Positions 1-8,589 are shown, numbered from the stretch's first letter. The stretch: 64,000 nucleotides of DNA from Streptomyces sp. NBC_01465 (GCF_036227325.1 NZ_CP109467.1:1488001-1552000), one strand, 5' to 3'. The notes: generated by a model not told the origin, from the sequence alone. Made by a program: numbers and translations.

Positions 1-1
1 C

Positions 2-22
2 GTGCTCGCCCTGCCGGAGTGA
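2..22 (+). CDS. 3' end of an upstream gene (partial)
   Basis: Only the last six codons and a TGA are visible (reading V-L-A-L-P-E-stop). The product cannot be identified. The reading frame is inferred from the strong hairpin that follows within 4 bases of the stop, as expected for a gene ending here. Confidence 0.3.
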   Translation: MLALPE

Positions 23-25
23 CCC

Positions 26-51
26 CCGTCTCCGCCGCACGGCGGAGACGG
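26..51 (+). terminator. Hairpin terminator
   Basis: Perfect inverted repeat: 11-bp arms (core GTCTCCGCC at 28-36 and GGCGGAGAC at 41-49) around a GCAC loop. It lies directly after the stop of the upstream partial gene. As usual in high-GC actinobacteria there is no long T-run. Confidence 0.65.
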
Positions 52-103
52 ATCGTCGCAGCGCAGGACGTACGGAGCCGGGCCCGGCGGGAGCGTGGGT
101 GTC

Positions 104-1084
104 ATGACACAGACACCGCTCGCTCCCGCCGCCGCTGTATCGGCTCCTGACGCCCCTGATATCCCGCTCCGTACGTACCAGCGCGTCCTGCGGGCCCTCG
201 CGCTCGCCGCCTGTCTGCCGTACCTCTCGCTCAAGATCGCCTGGCTCTCCGGGAGCGTGGTCGGCATCCCGGAGGGGAGTTCGCTGCGCCGCCCGGGCAG
301 CGCCCTCGTCGTGGGCAACGCCGTCTCGGTGGTGCTGGACGCCACCCTCGTCGTGATCGTCCTGCTGCTGACCAGGCCCTGGGGGCTGCGCGTCCCGTCC
401 TGGCTGCCGGCCGTCCCCGTGTTCGTCGCGACCGGGCTGCTCACCCCGATCGTCGCCGGTTTTCCGCTGCAACTCGCCGTGCGGGGAGCGGGCGGCGGCG
501 GGGGCGCGGCGCGCGAGCCGTTCCTCGACGGCTGGGTCTTCTCCGTCGTGTACAGCGGCTTCATCGTGCAGGCCCTGGCCCTCGCCGGGCTCTTCGTGCC
601 GTACGCGATCCGGCGCTGGGGCCGTCTGTGGCGCACCGGTCCGGACACGCCGGTCGCCCGGCGGTACCGGGCCGCCGCGATCGCCGCCGCCCTCGTCGCC
701 CTGGCCGTCGGCGCCCTGCACCTGATGTGGGCGTGCGGGTCCACGGCCGGACTGGATGCCGGGCGGATCGCCGAAGTCGGCAGCGACACCCGTGCGTTGA
801 ACGCCGTCTACGTGCTGCTGTCGCTGATCGCGGCGGTGGGCGTACCGGCCCTCGTCCTCCGTCGCGACCACCGCAGGACCGCGCTCGCCCTGGCCTGGAC
901 CGGATCGGCGGCGCTGGGCTGCTGGGGCGCGTGGATGGCGCTCAGTGCGGCGCTGCGGCCGCTGGGCGATACGGACGGAGGGGCCACGGGACTCCTGTAC
1001 CTCACCTACGCTGGCCAGATGATCGTCGGCCTGCTCGGGGCAGTCGTCCTGACCCGCTTCCTCACCGCCCGCCGGGCCTCGTGA
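104..1084 (+). CDS. Multi-pass membrane protein preceding a two-component system
   Basis: Integral membrane protein of 326 aa with about eight hydrophobic segments separated by short Arg-rich loops and no recognised catalytic motif. The ATG at 104 is chosen over GTG 95 because GGCGGGAG (86-93) sits 10 bases before it, but only 1-2 bases before GTG 95. Its TGA overlaps the GTG start of the histidine kinase by 3 bases (GTGA), so the two are translationally coupled. It may sense or relay a membrane signal to that kinase; this rests on position alone. No family name can be given. Confidence 0.8.
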   Translation: MTQTPLAPAAAVSAPDAPDIPLRTYQRVLRALALAACLPYLSLKIAWLSGSVVGIPEGSSLRRPGSALVVGNAVSVVLDATLVVIVLLLTRPWGLRVPSWLPAVPVFVATGLLTPIVAGFPLQLAVRGAGGGGGAAREPFLDGWVFSVVYSGFIVQALALAGLFVPYAIRRWGRLWRTGPDTPVARRYRAAAIAAALVALAVGALHLMWACGSTAGLDAGRIAEVGSDTRALNAVYVLLSLIAAVGVPALVLRRDHRRTALALAWTGSAALGCWGAWMALSAALRPLGDTDGGATGLLYLTYAGQMIVGLLGAVVLTRFLTARRAS

Positions 1085-2289
1085 GGCGGCTCCTCGGGGC
1101 GCGGGCGCGCCGCCGCTGGGTGCATCTGATCCTGGGCGGTGCGCTGCTCATGCCGTACTTCCTGGTCGGCATGGTGATCGTGGGCGCGTTCGCACCGAGC
1201 AGCGACGCCTTCTCCTCGCTCCCCCACCAGTTCGCCGCGTTCGGCTTCGCGCTGCCGCTCGCCGCGGTGACCGGGCTGCTGCCGCTCGTGCGGCCGCTGT
1301 CCGTGTACGCGGTACGGGCGCTCTGCGGCATCGACGGCGGGCTGCTGGCCGACGGTCCCGCCGGGTCGCGGGCGGCGCGCGTGCGCACGGCGGGCTGGTA
1401 CACACTGCACGTGGGGGCCGGCGGGGTGGTCAGCGGGGCCACGCTCGCCCTTCCGCCGTTCGCGGTGCTGCTGATCGCGCTGCCGTTCTCGGACTCGCTG
1501 CGCACCTCGCGGTACGGAGTGAGTCAAGTCTTCGACGGGTGGCGGGCGTTGCTGGCACCGCCCGCAGGTCTGGCGATGCTGTGCGCGCTGGCGCTCTGCG
1601 CCGCCGCGGCCGGTGAGCTGCTGGCCCGCACGGCGCCCGTACTGCTCGGCCCCTCGCCGACGGACCGGCTGGCCGCAGCCGAGAAGCGCGCGGCGGACCT
1701 CGCGGTGCGCAACCGGCTGGCGCGGGAGCTGCACGACTCGGTGGGCCATGCGCTGAGCGCGGTGACGCTGCAGGCGGGTGCGGCGCGCAGGGTGCTGGAG
1801 ACGGATGTGGAGTTCGTACGGGAGGCGCTCACCGCGATCGAGGAGACGACACGGCGCACGGTGGGTGAACTCGACGCCGTACTGGGCCTGTTGAGGGAGG
1901 GCGAGGACCAGGGGGCGACGGGGCCGACCCTGGAGGGGCTCGACGGGCTGCTCGCGCACTGCGGCGTGAAGGTGGACTGCACGGTGACGGGCGACCCGGC
2001 GGTTCTGGCCGCCGCCGTGTCCCGGGAGGCGTACCGCATCGTGCAGGAAGGGCTGAGCAACGCCCTGCGGTACGGCGGGAGTTCACGGGTCGGCCTGAGG
2101 ATCGCGGTACTGGAGGAGAAAGTGGAGATCACGATGGAGAACCCGCTCCCGGAGCACGCTCCGGTGGTACGTCCCGGAGGCGGCCGGGGTCTGCCCGGCA
2201 TCGCCGAGCGCGCGGCGCTCCTCGGCGGCCGGGCGGCCGCGGGCCCGCACGACGGCGTCTGGCGCCTGACGGCGGAGCTCCCCCGGTGA
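1081..2289 (+). CDS. Sensor histidine kinase, NarL/DesK-type (HisKA_3)
   Basis: 402-aa membrane histidine kinase. The N-terminal ~200 residues form several transmembrane segments. A HisKA_3 dimerisation box follows with ELHDSVGHALS, placing the phospho-acceptor at His218. The C-terminal ATPase domain shows the N-box (IVQEGLSNALRYG) and G-box (GGRGLPGIAERAALLGG). The GTG start at 1081 overlaps the stop of the upstream membrane gene; a longer in-frame extension to 628 lies wholly inside that gene and is rejected. The stop overlaps the response regulator start (GTGA). It should autophosphorylate and pass phosphate to the next gene's product. The stimulus is unknown. Confidence 0.93.
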   Translation: MRRLLGARARRRWVHLILGGALLMPYFLVGMVIVGAFAPSSDAFSSLPHQFAAFGFALPLAAVTGLLPLVRPLSVYAVRALCGIDGGLLADGPAGSRAARVRTAGWYTLHVGAGGVVSGATLALPPFAVLLIALPFSDSLRTSRYGVSQVFDGWRALLAPPAGLAMLCALALCAAAAGELLARTAPVLLGPSPTDRLAAAEKRAADLAVRNRLARELHDSVGHALSAVTLQAGAARRVLETDVEFVREALTAIEETTRRTVGELDAVLGLLREGEDQGATGPTLEGLDGLLAHCGVKVDCTVTGDPAVLAAAVSREAYRIVQEGLSNALRYGGSSRVGLRIAVLEEKVEITMENPLPEHAPVVRPGGGRGLPGIAERAALLGGRAAAGPHDGVWRLTAELPR

Positions 2290-2945
2290 CCGCGGCCATC
2301 ACACGGGTCGTGCTCGCCGACGACGAGCGCATGGTCCGCACCGCGCTGCGCGTCATCATCGACGCCGAACCCGATCTGGAGGTGGTCGGCGAGGCGACGA
2401 CCGGCGCCGAGGCGGTCTCGGTGGTCCGCTCGCTGCGCCCCGACGTGGTCCTGATGGACGTCCGGATGCCGGAGATCGACGGCATCCGCGCCACCGAACA
2501 GATCCTCTCCACGCTCGCCGAGCCGCCGCGGATCGTCGTGGTCACGACCTTCGAGAACGACTCCTACGTGTACGACGCGCTGCGCGCGGGGGCCGCCGGA
2601 TTCCTGCTGAAGCGGGCCGCGGCCGAGGACCTGGTCCAGGCGGTGCGCCTGGTCGCCCGCAGCGACTCGCTCCTGTTCCCCGCCGCCGTACGCGAGCTCG
2701 CCGCGCTCCACAGTTCGCAGAAGCCGGCTCCCCCGCCGTGGGCGTCCCGGCTCACCGACCGCGAGGCCGAGGTGCTCCGCCAGATGGCGACGGGGCTGAC
2801 CAATGCCGAGATCGCGGCCCGGCTGGAGGTCGGCCCCGCGACCGTCAAGTCCCATGTGGCGGCGGTCCTGGCGAAGACGGGCGTACGCGACCGCACACAG
2901 GCTGTGATCGCCGCGTACGAATCCGGGTTCATTCGGCCCAAATGA
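2286..2945 (+). CDS. Response regulator, NarL/FixJ (LuxR-type HTH)
   Basis: 219-aa two-domain regulator. The receiver domain (residues 1-125) carries the acidic pocket ADDE (11-14), the phospho-acceptor Asp58 in VVLMDVRMPEIDG, the conserved Thr of VVVTTF and Lys of FLLKRA. The C-terminal LuxR/GerE helix-turn-helix contains LTDREAEVLRQMATGLTN and VGPATVKSHV. The GTG start overlaps the kinase stop by 4 bases, so the three genes 104-2945 form one translationally coupled operon. Likely target is its own operon or neighbours; no operator could be assigned. Confidence 0.95.
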   Translation: MTAAITRVVLADDERMVRTALRVIIDAEPDLEVVGEATTGAEAVSVVRSLRPDVVLMDVRMPEIDGIRATEQILSTLAEPPRIVVVTTFENDSYVYDALRAGAAGFLLKRAAAEDLVQAVRLVARSDSLLFPAAVRELAALHSSQKPAPPPWASRLTDREAEVLRQMATGLTNAEIAARLEVGPATVKSHVAAVLAKTGVRDRTQAVIAAYESGFIRPK

Positions 2946-3009
2946 GAGATTTCTGAGAAAACCCGAATCACGGAACGTCACGCCCGGGCCCACGCGTCCC
3001 TCCAGTGGG

Positions 3010-4464
3010 ATGAACAAGACGATCAGGCGCGCCTCTGTCTTCTGTCTGCTGCTGGTCCTCGCCCTGCTGGGCCGTGCGACCTACGTGCAGTTCTACGAAG
3101 GCCAGGCCCTCGCGGACGAAAAGCTCAACCGGCGGACCACTATCGCGCAGTACGCGAACCCGCTCGGGGACATCATCGTGGCCGGCTCGACGGTCACCGG
3201 ATCGAAGGAGACGGACAGCGGCGACCTGAAGTACAAGCGCACCTACACCGACGGCAAGCTCTACTCGGCGGTGACCGGCTACAGCTCGCAGGTGTACGGG
3301 GCGACCCAGCTGGAGGGCATCTACAGCGACATCCTCGGCGGCACCGACACCTCGCTGAAGAACCCGCTCGACACCCTCACCCACAAGGCGACCGATCCGG
3401 GCGACGTGCTGACGACGATCGACCCGGCCGTGCAGAAGGCCGCGTACAAGGCGCTCGGCAACAAGAAGGGCGCGGCGGTCGCGATCGACCCGAAGACCGG
3501 CAAGATCCTCGGCATGGTCTCGACGCCCTCCTACGATCCGTCGACGATCAGCGGCTCCACGGACGGCACGGCCTGGGAGAAGCTGACCAAGGACAAGAAC
3601 CAGCCGATGCTCAACCGGGCCCTGCGCCAGGCGCTGCCGCCCGGTTCGACGTTCAAGCTGGTGGTGGCTTCGGCGGCGCTGGAGGACGGCCTGTACTCGT
3701 CGGTCGACACGAAGACGACCAGCCCGAACCCGTACACGCTGCCCGGCACCACGACCGTCCTGAAGAACGAGAACGCGTCGGCGCCCTGCGAGAACGCCTC
3801 GATCCGCACCGCGCTGCAGTACTCGTGCAACAACGTCTTCGCGAAGATGGCCGTCGATCTCGGCCAGTCCAAGGTCAAGGCGATGGCGGAGAAGTACGGC
3901 TTCAACACGGAGAAGCTGGACGTTCCGGTGCGGGCGGGGGTGAGCGTCTACCCGGAGACGGAGTACAAGTCGCAGACCGCGCTCACCGGAATCGGCCAGT
4001 TCGACGTGACGGCGACGCCGCTGCAGATGTCGATGGTCTCGGCGGCGATCGCCAACGACGGTGTGCTGGTCTCGCCGCACATGGTCTCCAAGGTGACGGA
4101 CGCGGACGGCACCACGGTCAAGTCGTACGAGGATCCCTCGTCGAAGCAGGTCGTCTCCTCGGCCACGGCGCAGCAGCTGCAGAGCGCGATGCAGACCGTC
4201 GTCAACGAGGGCACCGGCACCAACGCGAAGATCAGCGGGGTGGAGGTCGGCGGCAAGACCGGCACGGCGCAGCACGGCGAGAACAACAGCAAGACGCCGT
4301 ACGCCTGGTTCACCTCGTACGGCAAGGACTCCTCCACCGGCAAGGAGGTGGCGGTCGCGGTGCTGATCGAGGACTCGGGCGCGGCCCGCTCGGAGGTCAG
4401 CGGGAACGGGCTCGCGGCCCCGATCGCGCAGAAGATGATGAAGGCGGCGCTCAGCTCGTCGTGA
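3010..4464 (+). CDS. Class B penicillin-binding protein (PbpA-type transpeptidase)
   Basis: 484-aa monofunctional D,D-transpeptidase for peptidoglycan cross-linking outside the membrane. There is one N-terminal membrane anchor (about 8-22), a dimerisation region (~25-130), then the transpeptidase domain. All three active-site motifs are intact: S213-T-F-K216 (nucleophile Ser213), S272-C-N274 and K416-T-G418. Size and motif spacing fit PbpA/PBP2-like proteins of actinobacteria. It stands alone, without the rodA/ftsW partner often adjacent to PbpA, so it is probably an accessory paralogue. Start is the ATG at 3010; the upstream ribosome site is weak. Confidence 0.93.
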   Translation: MNKTIRRASVFCLLLVLALLGRATYVQFYEGQALADEKLNRRTTIAQYANPLGDIIVAGSTVTGSKETDSGDLKYKRTYTDGKLYSAVTGYSSQVYGATQLEGIYSDILGGTDTSLKNPLDTLTHKATDPGDVLTTIDPAVQKAAYKALGNKKGAAVAIDPKTGKILGMVSTPSYDPSTISGSTDGTAWEKLTKDKNQPMLNRALRQALPPGSTFKLVVASAALEDGLYSSVDTKTTSPNPYTLPGTTTVLKNENASAPCENASIRTALQYSCNNVFAKMAVDLGQSKVKAMAEKYGFNTEKLDVPVRAGVSVYPETEYKSQTALTGIGQFDVTATPLQMSMVSAAIANDGVLVSPHMVSKVTDADGTTVKSYEDPSSKQVVSSATAQQLQSAMQTVVNEGTGTNAKISGVEVGGKTGTAQHGENNSKTPYAWFTSYGKDSSTGKEVAVAVLIEDSGAARSEVSGNGLAAPIAQKMMKAALSSS

Positions 4465-4466
4465 GT

Positions 4467-4492
4467 GCCGCCCGGCGGGGCTGTACGGCGGC
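4467..4492 (+). terminator. Possible weak terminator after the PBP gene
   Basis: GCCGCC (4467-4472) can pair with GGCGGC (4487-4492) around a 14-base GC-rich loop, directly after the PBP stop. Short stem and no T-run, so only tentative. The rest of the 168-base gap before the sigma factor (4465-4632) shows nothing else recognisable. Confidence 0.3.
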
Positions 4493-4632
4493 AGGCTGAC
4501 GGATGTGCGCGGGAGCGCGGGTACGGGTGTTCGCGCTCCCGGCGTGCGCTGGTACGCTCTCGGCTCCCGCTCGGGCGGGACCGCAAGGGGGGCGGGCAGC
4601 ATTCACAGCTTTCGTACAGGGAGAGTTCCCCC

Positions 4633-5193
4633 GTGGGCACAGCCGTCGACGACGCCGCTGCCGCCGAGTTCCATGCCTTTTTCGAGGCGCATTACGCCGA
4701 ACTCGCCCGCCTCGCCCATATGTTGACCGGTGAGGCGGACGCGGCCGACGACCTCGCCGCCGATGCGCTCCTCGCGCTCTGGCACCGCTGGGACCGGGTC
4801 CGTGTCGCCGAGTATCCCGTCGCGTACGCCCGTGGAGTCGTCTCCAACATGGCCCGCTCGCGGATCAGGAGCGCGGTGCGCGAGCGGCGGCGCATCACCC
4901 TTTTCTGGTCGAACCGGAGCGAAAGCGTCGACGAACCCGACATACCTGGCATTGTCGATGTGCAGGACGCGCTGCGTCAACTGCCGTTCCGCAAGCGGGC
5001 CTGCGTCGTCCTGCGGCACGGCTTCGACCTCTCCGAGCGGGACACCGCCCAGGCGCTGGGCATCTCGGTGGGTACGGTCAAGAGCCAGACGTTCAAGGGC
5101 ATGGCCGAGCTCGGCCGGATACTCGGCACGGAGGAGACCCCGGTGCGCATCCGCGCCGCCATGGCCACCGGTCGTACGGGAGGGAGGAACTGA
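4633..5193 (+). CDS. SigE-family RNA polymerase sigma factor (ECF)
   Basis: 186-aa extracytoplasmic-function sigma factor. Region 2 (about residues 10-80) reads FFEAHYAELARLAHMLTG and DDLAADALLALW; region 4 (about 115-175) contains the helix-turn-helix DTAQALGISVGTVKSQTFKG. The GTG at 4633 is chosen because AGGGAGAG (4618-4625) lies 7 bases upstream; an in-frame extension to 4465 lacks homology. Its TGA overlaps the ATG of the next gene by one base, so the membrane protein that follows is probably its regulator. The PL3 pectate lyase lies 0.9 kb downstream on the same strand. Confidence 0.92.
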   Translation: MGTAVDDAAAAEFHAFFEAHYAELARLAHMLTGEADAADDLAADALLALWHRWDRVRVAEYPVAYARGVVSNMARSRIRSAVRERRRITLFWSNRSESVDEPDIPGIVDVQDALRQLPFRKRACVVLRHGFDLSERDTAQALGISVGTVKSQTFKGMAELGRILGTEETPVRIRAAMATGRTGGRN

Positions 5194-6005
5194 TGGAGAG
5201 CCTGGAGAAGCAGCTGAAGGACGCCGCCCGGGCGCACCGCCCCGAGCGGGAGCGGATCCTCGCCCGGGTGGAACAGGGCATGTTCGAGCCGGACCCCGTA
5301 CGGTTCCGGGGCCGCCGCCCGCACAGGTTCGGCCCGTGGCTGCGCGCCGTCGGCGCGACGGCCGTCGTCGCCGGTGCCTGCGCGGCGGGCGGGTACGCCG
5401 TCGCCTCGGCCGTCCAGGACCACCGGCCGCAGCAGACGGTGGCGACCAGCCCGTCGCCCGACGAGACGGCGACGACCGCCGGCCCGTCCTCGCCCACGCC
5501 CCACGCGAGCACCAGCACGCAGCCCTCGCACCATGCGGTCCCACCGGCGAGGACCCCGGCGACCACCCCCGGCCGCACCCCCAGCGGCACCCCGCACTCC
5601 GCCTCGCCGCCGGCCGCGCCGGGTGCCGGGGAGCTGTGGGCTGACGGGTCCCTCGACCCTGATTCCAACGACTACTGGGCGCAGTCCGACATCACCTTCA
5701 AGAACCGCGCGCCGCTCTCCGCGCTCACGGTCGAACTGCGCGTCGCACAGACCGGCGGGGTCGTCGACACCGGCAACTGGCGTGATCTGCCCGTCGACGA
5801 CTTCACCGTCTCGGTGCACGAGGACGACGGATTCCTCGTCTACCGCTGGACGTTGAAGGACGGCCGTACGGTGCCCGCAGGACAGCATGTCTTCGCGGGC
5901 CAGTACAACCACGCGGAGGGCGGCCGCGACGCCAAGGACGACACGTACACCGTCCGCGGGACGGCCTCGGGCAAACAGGCGGAGGCGAAGGGCGACTTCG
6001 CCTGA
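5193..6005 (+). CDS. Single-pass membrane protein, putative anti-sigma factor
   Basis: 270 aa. A charged cytoplasmic N-terminus (~50 aa, ERERILARVEQGMF) precedes one transmembrane helix (about 50-72), a Pro/Ser/Thr-rich linker (~85-145), then a ~120-aa beta-rich extracytoplasmic domain with several Trp/Tyr (WADGS, NDYWAQSDITF, VYRWTLKDG). This is the layout of a transmembrane anti-sigma factor, but no zinc-type ZAS motif (HxxxCxxC) is present. It overlaps the SigE-family gene by 1 base. The outer domain resembles a carbohydrate-binding beta-sandwich in composition only, so the role is inferred from context. Confidence 0.75.
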   Translation: MESLEKQLKDAARAHRPERERILARVEQGMFEPDPVRFRGRRPHRFGPWLRAVGATAVVAGACAAGGYAVASAVQDHRPQQTVATSPSPDETATTAGPSSPTPHASTSTQPSHHAVPPARTPATTPGRTPSGTPHSASPPAAPGAGELWADGSLDPDSNDYWAQSDITFKNRAPLSALTVELRVAQTGGVVDTGNWRDLPVDDFTVSVHEDDGFLVYRWTLKDGRTVPAGQHVFAGQYNHAEGGRDAKDDTYTVRGTASGKQAEAKGDFA

Positions 6006-6091
6006 GAATTCCTCACCGGGGCGGCAACCCATCCCTGCACGGCGACGACCACTGAGCGAAAGGTCTCGCCCCCACGCAAGGAATGGCCACC

Positions 6092-6901
6092 ATGAGTCAA
6101 CACAAGCGGCGCCTCACGCGCCGCCGTACCGTCGCCGCCCTGGTCACCGCCGTCGGGCTGACCGGCGCGGCGGTCTTCACCAGCGTCTCGCTGTCGTCCG
6201 CGGGTGCGGCAAGCGCCTGGCCCACGGCCAAGGGCAGCCAGTCGGTCTCGTCGACGATCTCGGTCTCGGGGACGTACGACGGCGGCTACAAGCGGTTCAC
6301 CGGAAGCGGCGACCTGGGCGGCAGCGGTCAGGACGAGGGCCAGGACCCGATCTTCAACCTCAAGGACGGGGCCGTCCTCAAGAACGTCATCATCGGCTCC
6401 CCGGCCGCCGACGGCGTGCACTGCGCGGGCAGTTGCACACTGCAGAACGTGTGGTGGGAGGACGTCGGCGAGGACGCGGCGACGTTCAAGGGCACGTCGG
6501 CGTCGTCCGTCTACACGGTCTACGGCGGCGGAGCCAAGAGCGCCACCGACAAGACGTTCCAGTTCAACGGTGCGGGAAAGCTGGTCATCACCAAGTTCCA
6601 GCTGTCCAACTTCGGCAAGCTGGTGCGCAGTTGCGGCAACTGCTCCAAGCAGTACAAGCGCACGATCATCGTGAACGACGTCGACATCACCGCGCCCGGC
6701 AAGGCGATCGCCGGCATCAACACCAACTACGGGGACACGGTGGCGCTGCGCAACATCCGTATCCACGGAGACAGCAGCAAGAAGATCAAGACCTGTGTGC
6801 GCTACACGGGCAACAGCACCGGCGCGGAGCCGACGGAGACCGGCAGCGGGCCCGACGGCACGTACTGCAAGTTCACGGCCTCCGACATCAGTTACGAGTA
6901 G
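6092..6901 (+). CDS. Pectate lyase, family PL3
   Basis: Secreted Ca-dependent pectate lyase that cleaves polygalacturonate by beta-elimination. The 269-aa product has an Arg-rich signal peptide (RRLTRRRTVAALV, cleavage near AASA-WP), then the PL3 core with the hallmark ADGVHCAGSCTLQNVWWEDV and the following GEDAATFKG, and a conserved RSCGNCSKQYKR segment. ATG 6092 is preferred to ATG 6083 because AAGGA (6078-6082) is 9 bases upstream of it. It is the third gene after a SigE-family sigma factor and membrane protein, separated by 86 bases with no obvious terminator. Confidence 0.94.
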   Translation: MSQHKRRLTRRRTVAALVTAVGLTGAAVFTSVSLSSAGAASAWPTAKGSQSVSSTISVSGTYDGGYKRFTGSGDLGGSGQDEGQDPIFNLKDGAVLKNVIIGSPAADGVHCAGSCTLQNVWWEDVGEDAATFKGTSASSVYTVYGGGAKSATDKTFQFNGAGKLVITKFQLSNFGKLVRSCGNCSKQYKRTIIVNDVDITAPGKAIAGINTNYGDTVALRNIRIHGDSSKKIKTCVRYTGNSTGAEPTETGSGPDGTYCKFTASDISYE

Positions 6902-6914
6902 CCCGCCCCTGGAC

Positions 6915-6950
6915 GAAAGCCCCCACCGGTGGGACCCGGTGGGGGCTTTC
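6915..6950. terminator. Bidirectional terminator between PL3 and PL9 genes
   Basis: A 15-bp stem: GAAAGCCCCCACCGG (6915-6929) pairs with CCGGTGGGGGCTTTC (6936-6950), loop of six bases. It lies in the 71-base gap between two convergent pectate lyase genes, and the GAAA/TTTC ends supply a short U-tract in both directions. Confidence 0.85.
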
Positions 6951-6972
6951 TCCATGTGCCGTGCGAGGTGCG

Positions 6973-8127
6973 TCAGTTCATCGTCGACCCGATGGTCGTC
7001 GAGCCCGTGGTGAGGAAGGTCGTCGCCGGGAGCGCGCCGCTGCTGCTCCGGGCACCGTACGCCGTGGTGGCGCTGGTGGAGACGAACGAGGGGGTGGCGA
7101 CCCCGGAGTCCCAGTTGTTGGCGGCCGAGACCGTGGAGCCGCCCAGGGTCGCCTTGCCGCCGCCGTTGGAGACGGCGAGGTTCCTGGCGAGCCTCGACTT
7201 CGAGACGGAGAAGAAGAACCCGGCCGAGGTGTTGGCGTAGGCGGTGTTGCGATCGAGGATGATCGCGCCCGGGTTGCTGTTCTCGGTGAAGCCGTTGCCC
7301 GCGTTGTCCCAGGCGGCGTTGTTGTTGACGACGTGGGCGGCGACGGCGCCTCCGCCGCCGAGCTTGAAGCCGTTGCCGTTGCCCTCGAAGGCGCTGTCGG
7401 ACCAGCGGTTCTTGCCGTTGCCGAAGCCCCAGCTGTGCTCGATGGTGACGGGGCTGGCCCACTGCCACAGGTCCATGCCGTCGTCGGAGTTGTTGTAGAG
7501 GCGGGCGCCGGTGACCTTGTTGCCGGTGCCGGAGCCGAATTTGATCGCGAGGCCGTCCGCGTTCTGGCCGTGGTTCGCCGCGTCGTAGTTGCCGTAACTG
7601 TCCAGGTTCTGGACCAGGTTGTTGGTGGTGTTGTCGCCGCGCAGGGTGAAGCCGGAGTCGCCGTTGTTCGCGGTCACGACGTTCTTGAAGATGCCGCCGG
7701 TGGAGGACGTGACGACGAATCCCTGGGCGGGCGAGTTCTGGAAGGTGAGGTTCTGGACGGTCCAGTAGCTGCCGTAGATCCCGGCGAGCCAGGAGCCCGC
7801 GGCGAGCTTCGAACCGTCGATCTTCACCTTCTCGCTGCCGTACGCGGTGAGGGTGATCCGGGCGGCGGAGGTGCCGCTGGCCGTCGACTTGAGGGTGCTG
7901 GTCGGGTAGTACGTGCCCGCGCGCAGCTGGATGGTGGTCCCGGCGGTGGCGCCGGCCACGGCGCTCTGCAGGGCGGCGGTCGTCGAGACGACGACGGTGG
8001 AGGAGGCGGCGTCGGCACCGTCGGGGGCGAGACCCAGGTAGGCACCGCCCGCGCCGGCCGCGACGGCGACAGCGGCGGCGAGGGTGATCGTACGGGTCCT
8101 GCGGTGGCGTCCGGTCGTGCTGCTCAC
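6973..8127 (-). CDS. Pectate lyase, family PL9 (copy 1)
   Basis: 384-aa secreted right-handed beta-helix lyase. Signal peptide at 1-41 (Arg-rich, hydrophobic core, ADA-A cleavage). Residues matching the Ca site and catalytic base of Dickeya Pel9A are present with the same spacing: Asp191, Asp215, Asp216, Asp219 and catalytic Lys255 (in NGFKLGGGG). Repeating coil motifs such as NNGDSGFTLRG, YNNSDDGMDLW and NNAAWDNAGNGF build the helix. Acts outside the cell on polygalacturonate. A paralogue lies at 17941-19053 and shares even the C-terminal ending. Monocistronic, convergent with the PL3 gene. Confidence 0.94.
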   Translation of the reverse strand: MSSTTGRHRRTRTITLAAAVAVAAGAGGAYLGLAPDGADAASSTVVVSTTAALQSAVAGATAGTTIQLRAGTYYPTSTLKSTASGTSAARITLTAYGSEKVKIDGSKLAAGSWLAGIYGSYWTVQNLTFQNSPAQGFVVTSSTGGIFKNVVTANNGDSGFTLRGDNTTNNLVQNLDSYGNYDAANHGQNADGLAIKFGSGTGNKVTGARLYNNSDDGMDLWQWASPVTIEHSWGFGNGKNRWSDSAFEGNGNGFKLGGGGAVAAHVVNNNAAWDNAGNGFTENSNPGAIILDRNTAYANTSAGFFFSVSKSRLARNLAVSNGGGKATLGGSTVSAANNWDSGVATPSFVSTSATTAYGARSSSGALPATTFLTTGSTTIGSTMN

Positions 8128-8253
8128 AGCAGCCGTTCCTTTCCTCGGGGCTGGGGGGGGGACGGAGGCGGTCCGGGCTCCCGCACCGCGACCGCCTCCG
8201 CCCCTCCAGTCGCCGCCGCCCCCGCGAATGGTTGCCGCCGGACTACGCGCGAC

Positions 8254-8529
8254 TCAGCCCGCCCGGAGCCACGCCCCCAACACGTCGAAGTCCGCACCGG
8301 TGAGCCCCCGGGCGGGGTCGACGCGGTGGAGGAGCGCCCGTACGGGGTGATGCAGGGCGGCCAGCCGCGTGCCGAGCCTTGGATCGAGCCTGGACAGCAG
8401 CCGATGTGCATCCGATTCCGGGGCGTACGTCGGGTAGCCGTCGGGGAGTTGATGCCGCGTCGCCCCGAACGGGATCAGTGGGCCGTCGACATCGACGAAC
8501 AGCAGGGGACGCAGGGCGGAATCGGTCAC
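8254..8529 (-). pseudogene. HAD-like hydrolase remnant with internal deletion
   Basis: 91-aa frame starting with the HAD motif I (LLFVDVDGPLIPFG) and ending HHPVRALLHRVDPARGLTG...AWLRAG. In the Streptomyces family I recall, these ends flank about 70 further residues containing the ELVWATTW and DWP...WIDDE segments. Here RLAAL runs directly into HHPVRALL. The reading frame is kept, so this looks like an in-frame deletion of the catalytic middle (motifs II-IV). It would encode an inactive stub at best. Recognition of the full-length family is from memory, not a search. Confidence 0.6.
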
Positions 8530-8540
8530 CGGCGCACGAT

Positions 8541-8569
8541 AGCCCCCGCCCGGCTGCGGGACGGGGGCT
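8541..8569 (-). terminator. Hairpin terminator of the acid phosphatase gene
   Basis: AGCCCCCG (8541-8548) pairs with CGGGGGCT (8562-8569), with a further CCC/GGG inner stem across a one-base bulge. It lies 20 bases past the phosphatase stop (8590) and just upstream of the HAD remnant start (8529), so the remnant is probably not co-transcribed. Confidence 0.7.
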
Positions 8570-8589
8570 GTCGGCTCGGCTGATGATGT

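Noticed and set aside
628..1080. N-terminal extension of the histidine kinase
   Set aside because: Lies inside the upstream membrane protein gene in another frame; the GTGA overlap gives the natural start.
2968..4602. 544-codon minus-strand frame opposite the PBP gene
   Set aside because: Arg/Leu/His-rich antisense translation; the PBP on the other strand has all active-site motifs.
5887..8583. Long open frame (898 codons) on the plus strand across the PL3 and PL9 genes
   Set aside because: It is out of frame with PL3 and antisense to PL9, has low-complexity Arg/Gly composition and no domain; a G/C-bias artefact.
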